From: Cuniculiplasma sp052315415 | GTDB taxonomy: Archaea; Thermoplasmatota; Thermoplasmata; Thermoplasmatales; Thermoplasmataceae | Assembly (NCBI GenBank): GCA_052315415.1 | Contig: JBLSDH010000028.1 | Span: 1-6,069 of the forward strand | DNA length: 6,069 nucleotides | Direction: 5' to 3' | Notes under the pieces: generated by a model | What the model was told of the DNA's origin: nothing | Databases searched by the model: none | Seen by the model: the letters and a program-made list of their open reading frames with translations, nothing else | Shown: positions 1 through 4,752 of the stretch, in pieces | Numbering within the stretch: the stretch's first letter is position 1 | Layout of the letters: each line of letters starts with the position of its first letter | Translations under genes and position numbers: made by a program

Positions 1-221
1 CCAGCACTCAAGTATATACTCACGTGAATCCAGAAACCAACGCAAACAATGTGAGAGAGAGGCTGAACAAATTTTTTCTTGAAGAAGTGATAAATACGGG
101 TCCAATAGCGTCCGGTTATAATTTTACGGGTCTGGAGGGGTTCGAACCCCCGGCCTATGGATTAAGAGTCCATCGCTCTACCTGGCTAAGCTACAGACCC
201 AGCCATCCTGTATATTTATGA
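1..221 (+). CDS. C-terminal end of a tyrosine recombinase/integrase (partial, reads through tRNA-Lys antisense)
   Basis: The frame is open from the left edge (first full codon 3-5) to a TGA at 219-221. It begins STQVYTHVNPET, which matches the C-terminal box of phage-integrase/Xer-type tyrosine recombinases (typically TTQIYTHV), where the Tyr is the nucleophile that attaches to DNA. That Tyr is codon 15-17. A charged helix-like stretch follows (NNVRERLNKFFLEEV). The frame then enters the antisense strand of tRNA-Lys, so the last ~30 residues are tRNA-derived. About 67 residues after the Tyr is longer than usual for this family, where the chain normally ends within a few tens of residues. The GTG at 24-26 is internal and is not a start. 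The Arg/His catalytic residues lie outside the window. The position at the 3' side of a tRNA gene suggests the end of an integrated element or its remnant. The family call is fairly firm from a short motif; whether it is functional is unknown. Confidence 0.68.
   Translation, partial: STQVYTHVNPETNANNVRERLNKFFLEEVINTGPIASGYNFTGLEGFEPPAYGLRVHRSTWLSYRPSHPVYL
127..200 (-). tRNA. tRNA-Lys (anticodon CTT)
   Basis: The minus strand folds into a complete cloverleaf. It has a perfect 7-bp acceptor stem (GGGTCTG at 200-194 with CAGACCC at 134-128), a D-stem GCTT/GAGC, an anticodon stem ATGGA/TCCAT around loop CTCTTAA (anticodon CTT, reads AAG), and a T-stem GGGGG/CCCTC with one G-U pair around the canonical loop TTCGAAC. 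The discriminator base is G (position 127). CCA is not encoded, so it must be added after transcription. There is no intron. The 3' end faces the integrase frame at 1-126, the usual arrangement at a tRNA attachment site, and the gene is intact. Confidence 0.97.
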
Positions 222-224
222 GGG

Positions 225-231
225 TTTTAAA
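225..231 (-). promoter_or_regulatory. TATA box of tRNA-Lys
   Basis: The minus strand reads TTTAAAA, centred about 28 bp upstream of the tRNA-Lys 5' end (position 200). This fits an archaeal TATA box with transcription starting a few bases before the mature tRNA. A second AT-rich run at 211-220 is too close to the gene for this role. Confidence 0.5.
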
Positions 232-277
232 CATTTTTATGATTGGATCAATATCACCCTTAAAATTTTTTTAAATC

Positions 278-299
278 TAACATACAAATTTCTATGTTA
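278..299. repeat. Inverted repeat between the tRNA genes (7-bp arms)
   Basis: TAACATA at 278-284 and TATGTTA at 293-299 are perfect 7-bp arms around an 8-base spacer. It lies in the 155-bp gap between tRNA-Gly and tRNA-Lys, about 50 bp upstream of the tRNA-Lys TATA box. In such AT-rich DNA a 7-bp match can arise by chance. The rest of the gap (201-355) holds the tRNA-Lys promoter, a T7 run at 265-271 and the tRNA-Gly oligo-T stretch, with no gene visible. Confidence 0.3.
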
Positions 300-341
300 A
301 TTGAAAACATTTAATGAGCTAAAATTGTAAGTTAGTTGAAT

Positions 342-346
342 AAAAA
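342..346 (-). terminator. Oligo-T terminator of tRNA-Gly
   Basis: Ten bases beyond the tRNA-Gly 3' end the minus strand reads GATTTTTATTC, a T5 run (plus-strand A5 at 342-346). Short oligo-T stretches stop archaeal RNA polymerase. No comparable run follows tRNA-Lys on the minus strand, so that transcript may continue antisense into the integrase tail. Confidence 0.5.
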
Positions 347-355
347 TCAAATTGA

Positions 356-430
356 TGCAGGCGCCGGGATTTGGACCCGGGTTGAAAGCTTGGAAGGCTC
401 TCGTGCTAGACCAGACTACACTACGCCTGC
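356..430 (-). tRNA. tRNA-Gly (anticodon TCC)
   Basis: The minus strand folds as a cloverleaf with a perfect 7-bp acceptor stem (GCAGGCG at 430-424 with CGCCTGC at 363-357), a D-stem GTGT/GCAC, an anticodon stem AGAGC/GCTTT (one G-U pair) around loop CTTCCAA (anticodon TCC, reads GGA) and a T-stem CCGGG/CCCGG. The discriminator is A (356) and no CCA is encoded. The T-loop reads TCCAAAT, so position 55, almost always U (modified to pseudouridine), is C here. All stems are well paired, which argues against a decayed gene. Confidence 0.96.
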
Positions 431-453
431 TTGCATATCTGTAATAATTTTAA

Positions 454-461
454 TTATTTAT
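454..461 (-). promoter_or_regulatory. TATA box of tRNA-Gly
   Basis: The minus strand reads ATAAATAA, centred about 27 bp upstream of the tRNA-Gly 5' end at 430. This is the expected spacing for an archaeal TBP site. Confidence 0.55.
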
Positions 462-464
462 CTG

Positions 465-487
465 TATTCATATGTTTCATATGAATA
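465..487. promoter_or_regulatory. Perfect 10-bp-arm inverted repeat, possible operator
   Basis: TATTCATATG (465-474) and CATATGAATA (478-487) are perfect inverted arms around the spacer TTT. The palindrome sits between the leftward tRNA-Gly TATA box (454-461) and the rightward SDR TATA box (498-505), about 10 bp from the latter. A dimeric regulator bound here could affect the SDR promoter, the tRNA promoter or both. The short A/T-rich arms could also form a hairpin, but no transcript is expected to run through it. Binding is inferred from symmetry and position only. Confidence 0.5.
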
Positions 488-497
488 ATCAGATAGG

Positions 498-505
498 TAT
501 TTAAG
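498..505 (+). promoter_or_regulatory. TATA box of the SDR gene at 527 (leaderless start)
   Basis: TATTTAAG is centred about 25 bp upstream of the ATG at 527, so transcription should begin at or beside the start codon. No Shine-Dalgarno sequence precedes the ATG, consistent with a leaderless mRNA. Confidence 0.6.
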
Positions 506-526
506 TTACAATGTCTTAAATCAAAG

Positions 527-1267
527 ATGAATCAAAAAATTGTGCTAGTAACAGGTGGAACAGGTGGAATTGGAAATGAGATTTGTAAAAAATTATCCAA
601 AAATGGATATTCGGTCTGTCTTCATTTTCATAGCAGAAAAGAAATTGCAGAGGAAATGATTAAAAAAATGAATGAAAACGGAACGGAGAATTTCTCAGTT
701 CAGGGGGATCTTTCCGCAATTGAAGGGATTGAATCATTTTCAGAAGAAATTCAGAAATTAGGTTTAAAATTTTATGGAATTGTAAATAATGCAGGTATTG
801 CATATCAGGGTAGTAGAAAGCTTGAAAAAATTCCTGATGATGTTTTTACCAAAGTTGTTTTCATGGATATGCTTTCTCCTGTTCTTCTAATAAAAAAATT
901 AAAACATCTTATTGAAGACAGGGGTTCAATAGTAAATGTGACATCTGCCGCTGGAATAAGGGCTGGATACATTCCACTGCCATATGCAATGTCAAAGGCA
1001 GGTCTAATTCATGCAACCCGTTCTCTGGCAGAGCTTCTGGCCCCAAACATCAGAGTTAATTCTGTTGCACCTGGTTTCATTGAAACTGATATGACAAAAC
1101 TCCTCAAGGAAAATAAAGCATTTTATGAAATGTTGTTGTCGCAAACACCTGCAGGAAGGTTCGGTCTACCTGAAGAGGTGGCAGAGGCAGTGTATTTTCT
1201 CATATCTGAAAAGAGCTCATTTATCACCGGCCAGACAGTAATAGTTGATGGAGGGATAACCCTCTAA
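527..1267 (+). CDS. Classical short-chain dehydrogenase/reductase, FabG-like
   Basis: This is a 246-residue cytoplasmic NAD(P)-dependent oxidoreductase with a single Rossmann domain, a typical length for classical SDRs. The cofactor motif TGGTGGIG is at residues 9-16, NNAG at 87-90, the catalytic Ser at 140 (NVTSAAG), the YxxxK pair as YAMSK at 153-157, the VNSVAPG motif at 177-183, and the FabG-type ending FITGQTVIVDGG at 232-243. HSR at 35-37, just after the second strand, favours NADPH (inference). The usual Asn of the catalytic tetrad appears to be Asp114 (FMDML where family members have xTNL). Resemblance to 3-oxoacyl-ACP reductase does not prove that role, because archaea generally lack bacterial-type fatty-acid synthesis; the substrate is unknown. 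The ATG at 527 is set by the TATA spacing and by starting directly before strand 1. The stop lies 2 bp from the stop of a convergent second SDR. Confidence 0.95.
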   Translation: MNQKIVLVTGGTGGIGNEICKKLSKNGYSVCLHFHSRKEIAEEMIKKMNENGTENFSVQGDLSAIEGIESFSEEIQKLGLKFYGIVNNAGIAYQGSRKLEKIPDDVFTKVVFMDMLSPVLLIKKLKHLIEDRGSIVNVTSAAGIRAGYIPLPYAMSKAGLIHATRSLAELLAPNIRVNSVAPGFIETDMTKLLKENKAFYEMLLSQTPAGRFGLPEEVAEAVYFLISEKSSFITGQTVIVDGGITL

Positions 1268-1269
1268 CA

Positions 1270-1965
1270 CTATTCCAATATTGAATCAGTTGTGACACAC
1301 TGCCCGTTTATTGATATTGAAAGCGGTGATAGAAGAAACAGTGATACATAAGCGATGGCCAGAGGGCTCTCTGCACCACTCCTCACAAAGTTGAAGGGAA
1401 ATTCCAAATCAAATTTTGTCTCCTTTGAAACAGGGCCTGGTGCTATGGCATTAACCCTTACTTTCCTCTCTTTTAAGGAAATGGAAGCATCCTTTGTCAG
1501 CTGCAGGATCGCATCTTTTGTTATATTATAAGCACTGTGATTACCACTATGCAATCGGACAGATGCTGAAACATTCACTATGGATCCGCCTTCTTTTACA
1601 ATGTTCCTGCTATGATATATTACATTATATTGTGGAAGAATATTCGACTTAACAAAATCCATAAGTTTCTCTGTGGTTGAGAATTTTTCATCAGCAGGTT
1701 CCCATTTACCTGAGTTGTTAATTATACCATCAATAAAACCATATTTTGATTTTATTTCTGAAAAAATTGCACTCACCTGTCTCTCATCTGACATATCTCC
1801 ATTGAAGTTGTGCACATTTTCACCTGAAAAGTTTCCAGTTCTGGATATGGCAATAACTCTTGCCCCCATCTTTTCCAGAAGTTTTATGGATGAAAGACCC
1901 TGTCCCGAACCAACACCTGCTACCACAACTGTTTTTCCATTAAAATATTCTTCAAATATTCCCAT
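1270..1965 (-). CDS. Short-chain dehydrogenase/reductase, second and divergent type
   Basis: This 231-residue Rossmann-fold oxidoreductase is clearly of the SDR family but only distantly similar to its convergent neighbour. The cofactor motif is AGVGSGQG at 16-23, with NNSG at 83-86. The full catalytic tetrad is visible as Asn108, Ser133, Tyr146 and Lys150 (YNITK), followed by VNAIAPG at 171-177. ISR at 40-42 after the second strand suggests NADP(H). The C-terminal NGQCVTTD lacks the double glycine usual in FabG-like members, and the chain is slightly short. The substrate is unknown. The ATG at 1965 has a TATA-like box about 25 bp upstream, so it is probably leaderless; only 21 bp separate it from the truA stop, so read-through from truA is also possible. 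Confidence 0.94.
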   Translation of the reverse strand: MGIFEEYFNGKTVVVAGVGSGQGLSSIKLLEKMGARVIAISRTGNFSGENVHNFNGDMSDERQVSAIFSEIKSKYGFIDGIINNSGKWEPADEKFSTTEKLMDFVKSNILPQYNVIYHSRNIVKEGGSIVNVSASVRLHSGNHSAYNITKDAILQLTKDASISLKERKVRVNAIAPGPVSKETKFDLEFPFNFVRSGAESPLAIAYVSLFLLSPLSISINGQCVTTDSILE

Positions 1966-1985
1966 ATTTTTAAAATGTTTATTTC

Positions 1986-1993
1986 ATTATAAA
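1986..1993 (-). promoter_or_regulatory. TATA box of the second SDR, overlapping the truA stop
   Basis: The minus strand reads TTTATAAT, centred about 24-25 bp upstream of the ATG at 1965. The box overlaps the truA stop codon (1987-1989), so the SDR can be transcribed alone from inside the end of truA. Confidence 0.55.
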
Positions 1994-2739
1994 TCATTGC
2001 TAAAATTTCTTTTTATGTTATTTAATAAAAAGTTCTCTGTCAAATTTTCCTTAATACGTTTATCAATGATGGAAAATTTCCATCTGTTCTCGAAGCTTCT
2101 GAAATCAACGTTATCATAAACTATATTTTCAAGAATCAAGTTTTCAGCAGGTGCCAGATACCTTTCCCAATTTTCTTCTTTGAAGGGTTCAGAATTTCTG
2201 CTTTTCATACTCCAACCCATTATAAATCTGATCTGATTCCAGAGAAATCCTGAACTTTTAAATCTGAAACCTTTCAGCCCATCTATAATAACAGGTTCAA
2301 TTCTATCAATTTCCCTGACCGTATTTTTATTTTTTTCCTTTGTAAAATTTGAAAAATCGTGTTTTCCCTCAAACATCTTTAGTCTTTCATAAATCTGAGC
2401 ATAATCATTTCCAAAATAAAGATAGATGTAACTTTTTTCCCTGCAGTGTCTAACGTTGAAATCCTCATTAACCCTAGAATATGATGAAAAATACATATTA
2501 TCTATTTCATGATTTAGTATTCCTATTATCTTTTCAGGATCCTGATCAGTTATTATGGTCATCATATTCCTTATTGCAGACACATTTCTGTCAGTTCTTG
2601 AGCAGAAACGAATATCCGTGCCCAATTTAAATTTTTCCATGACTAAATTAATTCTATCTGAAATGCTGTTTTTTCCGTTACCCTTCTGAAATCCTGAAAA
2701 TTTTCTTCCATCATATCCAAAAGATATCAGTAATTTCAA
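1987..2739 (-). CDS. truA: tRNA pseudouridine synthase A (TruA)
   Basis: TruA converts uridines in the anticodon stem-loop (positions 38-40) of tRNAs to pseudouridine in the cytoplasm, without a cofactor. The 250-residue protein shows the family landmarks in order: GYDGRKFSGFQ at 8-18, the catalytic Asp50 in SRTDRNVSA (47-55), FNVRHCREKSYIYLYF at 94-109, GKHDF at 125-129, and SGFLWNQIRFIMG at 163-175. The length is close to normal for the family. The start is TTG at 2739: no in-frame ATG or GTG lies just upstream, strand 1 (KLLISFGYDG) begins immediately, and a TATA-like run lies about 25 bp upstream, fitting a leaderless mRNA. It is divergent from the flavoprotein gene across 39 bp and precedes the second SDR by 21 bp. 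Substrate positions are taken from the family, not from this sequence. Confidence 0.95.
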   Translation of the reverse strand: MKLLISFGYDGRKFSGFQKGNGKNSISDRINLVMEKFKLGTDIRFCSRTDRNVSAIRNMMTIITDQDPEKIIGILNHEIDNMYFSSYSRVNEDFNVRHCREKSYIYLYFGNDYAQIYERLKMFEGKHDFSNFTKEKNKNTVREIDRIEPVIIDGLKGFRFKSSGFLWNQIRFIMGWSMKSRNSEPFKEENWERYLAPAENLILENIVYDNVDFRSFENRWKFSIIDKRIKENLTENFLLNNIKRNFSNDL

Positions 2740-2754
2740 CAGGAGTATATTCCC

Positions 2755-2766
2755 ATAATAATATAT
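2755..2766. promoter_or_regulatory. Shared divergent promoter of truA and the flavoprotein gene
   Basis: The 39-bp gap between the truA start (2739) and the annotated ATG at 2779 contains one A/T-only run, 2755-2766. Its centre (about 2762) is ~23-25 bp from the truA TTG on the minus strand and ~26 bp from the ATG at 2788 (Met4 of the flavoprotein) on the plus strand. Both spacings fit leaderless transcription, so TBP may bind one site in either direction. Alternatively, TATATT at 2746-2751 serves the 2779 start. Confidence 0.5.
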
Positions 2767-2778
2767 GATTGTTGCATT

Positions 2779-3762
2779 ATGAGCAATATGGAAAGTATTA
2801 AAATTGCTGGAGCAGGGGTTTCTGGCAGATTTCTATACAATTTACTGAAAAAAGATGGTTTTGATGTTACCATCTATGATCCTAAAGTTAAAAATAAATA
2901 CCTTCCTTGCGGATTTGCAACCAATAAAAATAAAATTATTCCCTATTTGAAAGAAGCTGAAATGGTTTTTGATGATATCCTGGTAAAAGAGGGTGAACAG
3001 GTCCTTATAGAGGCAGAGAATTTTTCAGCCACAGAATTTAGATCAAGTGGCATCTGTACAATAGATAAAATGAAAATGGAAACCATTATGGTGGAACATG
3101 AAAAAGTGATACCTGAAAAACTCAATTCATATAACAAAGATGATCTGGTGATTGATGCCTCTGGAATATCACGTGCCTTACTTGGTAAATACCAAGGTGA
3201 TTTTACAATGTATGCTATTGAGAAAATTACTCCGGAATCACCCTGGAAGGACTTTTATTTCTATTTTTTCCCCTCAGGGCGGGGATATTTTTGGTCCTTC
3301 CCAATGGGTGATTATTATCACATTGGTGCAGGTGGGATCAGTCTTGACGAAGTCAAGAAAATTCTGGAAAAATATGGTGAAAAATTTATGGTTTCAAGAA
3401 AAATAAGGATGAGGCCAACCATAGAAGGCATTTGCAAAAAAAATGTGATCGGTGTCGGGGAGTCTATTGGATATATATCTCCACTTCTGGGTGAAGGAAT
3501 TGTTCCAGCTCTTGAAAATGCACACATCCTTTATGAATGTATAAAAAACTACTCAGACATGGAAAAATTGAAAGAATCATACAGAAAGATGGTAGATAAA
3601 AAAATGAATCTTTTCAACAATATATCAATAATGATTGAAAAAATGGAAAACGGAAACCTGAAAAAATCTGAAATTTTAAAAAATGCAACTACGGCTTTGA
3701 GATTTTTGAAGGATTTCGGGATATCGCCAAGGTATATGTCAATAATGAGGCATTTTTTATGA
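2779..3762 (+). CDS. Compact FAD-dependent oxidoreductase of the geranylgeranyl reductase family
   Basis: Members of this family use FAD to saturate the isoprenoid chains of archaeal membrane lipids. The 327-residue protein has an N-terminal FAD-binding GAGVSG (11-16), a family-type LPCG with a conserved Cys44, VIDASG (124-129), the substrate-domain signature GYFWSFPMG (169-177, pattern YxWxFP) followed by HIGAGG (181-186), and the second FAD motif GVGESIGYISPLLGEGI (225-241). In that motif the usual GD is GE (Glu228). It is shorter than typical archaeal reductases of the family (about 390-450 residues), the shortage being mainly in the middle and the C-terminus, so it may act on another substrate. 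The start could be ATG 2779 or ATG 2788; the latter begins MESIKIAGAG and fits the TATA spacing better. No membrane segment is evident. The lipid role is family inference. Confidence 0.88.
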   Translation: MSNMESIKIAGAGVSGRFLYNLLKKDGFDVTIYDPKVKNKYLPCGFATNKNKIIPYLKEAEMVFDDILVKEGEQVLIEAENFSATEFRSSGICTIDKMKMETIMVEHEKVIPEKLNSYNKDDLVIDASGISRALLGKYQGDFTMYAIEKITPESPWKDFYFYFFPSGRGYFWSFPMGDYYHIGAGGISLDEVKKILEKYGEKFMVSRKIRMRPTIEGICKKNVIGVGESIGYISPLLGEGIVPALENAHILYECIKNYSDMEKLKESYRKMVDKKMNLFNNISIMIEKMENGNLKKSEILKNATTALRFLKDFGISPRYMSIMRHFL

Positions 3763-3807
3763 CTTTTCATAGTATGAATAGAAAAATCAAATTTACACTT
3801 AATAATT

Positions 3808-3812
3808 AAAAA
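3808..3812 (-). terminator. Oligo-T terminator of the methyltransferase gene
   Basis: About 35 bp beyond the methyltransferase stop the minus strand reads ATTTATTTTTAATTATT, with a T5 run at 3812-3808. No stable hairpin precedes it, as expected for archaeal oligo-T termination. Confidence 0.4.
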
Positions 3813-3827
3813 TAAATGCAATATGAA

Positions 3828-3834
3828 TTTTTTT
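3828..3834 (+). terminator. T7 terminator of the flavoprotein gene
   Basis: A T7 run lies about 65 bp past the stop at 3762, followed by further T-rich sequence. It ends 11 bp before the stop of the convergent methyltransferase gene and is the best candidate terminator for the rightward transcript. Confidence 0.45.
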
Positions 3835-3845
3835 CAAATTTTAAT

Positions 3846-4697
3846 TTATTGAGTTTTGACACCATAATTTGTGATTATAAGTTCCTCAACATTTCCTCTC
3901 CTGTTCTTGTCTGAGTTAATATTTCTCCTTGCGCTGACCGTGATCATTGAGAATTCCTTGTAAATCTCTTTTATCAATTCCGTATTTGAATTGGTTTCCA
4001 TAACGTATACGCCCTTCTCTGAAAGTTCTTTGAATTTTTTGGCCAGTCTTTCCTGATCCTTTATATTGAAGCCTTTATTTGTATAGTCTGTGAAATATGC
4101 AGTCTTGTTTATTGGCATATATGGAGGATCAAAATAAACAAAATCATGCTCTTCAGCATCATTTACACTATTCTCAAAATCAGCATTTATTATTTCTGTT
4201 GAGGATAAAAATTCACTTAATTTCCTGATATTTTCAGCGGACGGTTTTTCTACCTTACTGTATTTACCAAACGGTACATTAAAATTACCACTTGAATTGA
4301 CTCTGAACAATCCATTATAGCAATGTCCATTGAGATACAATAGTATTGCAGATTTTTTCACTGGGTCTTCTGTTGAGTTGAAAGCATTCCTCATCCTATA
4401 GTAATAATCACTTGTGTTGAGAAATTCCATATTGTCCAGTTCTATGATTAGATCATCATGTTTTTCCTTAATTACCATGTATAAATTATAGAGATCTGGA
4501 TTTATGTCAGATATTTTTGCTCTTTTGATTTTATTTAAAGAACACAATTCGATAAAAAGGGCGGCCCCACCTACAAATGGTTCATAATATCTATTGAATT
4601 TTTCAGGGACATTCATAATCAGAGTTTTAAGTATCTGTCTCTTTCCACCAGCCCATTTTACAATTGGTTTGCATTTAATTCCTTCTATTTTTTTCAT
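3846..4697 (-). CDS. D12-class DNA adenine-N6 methyltransferase (Dam/DpnM type)
   Basis: The enzyme transfers a methyl group from S-adenosylmethionine to N6 of adenine in a short DNA site. The 283-residue protein has the full family layout: KWAGGK at 14-19, the SAM-binding motif YYEPFVGGAALF at 37-48, the acidic SDINPDLYNLY at 63-73, the recognition-region segment with NGLFRVNSSGNFNVPFGKY at 128-146, the catalytic DPPY at 190-193, and the C-terminal RRGNVEELIITNY at 266-278. The length is normal and it looks intact. The family commonly recognises GATC, but specificity cannot be read from the sequence. No restriction endonuclease gene is next to it in the window, so it is a solitary methyltransferase as far as can be seen. 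The start is the ATG at 4697; no Shine-Dalgarno or strong TATA box stands out in the 55-bp gap upstream. Confidence 0.95.
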   Translation of the reverse strand: MKKIEGIKCKPIVKWAGGKRQILKTLIMNVPEKFNRYYEPFVGGAALFIELCSLNKIKRAKISDINPDLYNLYMVIKEKHDDLIIELDNMEFLNTSDYYYRMRNAFNSTEDPVKKSAILLYLNGHCYNGLFRVNSSGNFNVPFGKYSKVEKPSAENIRKLSEFLSSTEIINADFENSVNDAEEHDFVYFDPPYMPINKTAYFTDYTNKGFNIKDQERLAKKFKELSEKGVYVMETNSNTELIKEIYKEFSMITVSARRNINSDKNRRGNVEELIITNYGVKTQ

Positions 4698-4752
4698 AAG
4701 TGCTATTCCCGTAACTAATTTTTCAATTTCAATATGAAAGGAATATTTTTAT

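Noticed and set aside
24..221. An independent small gene starting at GTG 24
   Set aside because: The frame is open to the left edge and the codons before GTG 24 encode the recombinase Tyr motif, so it is the tail of a longer gene. Its second half is an antisense tRNA translation artefact.
1673..2119. A 148-codon plus-strand ORF
   Set aside because: It is antisense to the second SDR and to truA, both of which have clear family motifs. Its own translation shows none.
3766..3778. Small palindrome TTCATAGTATGAA after the flavoprotein stop, sharing TTCATA/TATGAA with the operator candidate at 465-487
   Set aside because: The arms are only 6 bp in very AT-rich DNA and there is no promoter there. 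A terminator hairpin is not convincing because no T-run follows directly.
2943..3821. Several ORFs overlapping the flavoprotein gene (2943-3137, 3152-3406, 3318-3527, 3549-3821)
   Set aside because: All are shadows in other frames of the geranylgeranyl-reductase-like gene, with no recognisable motifs.
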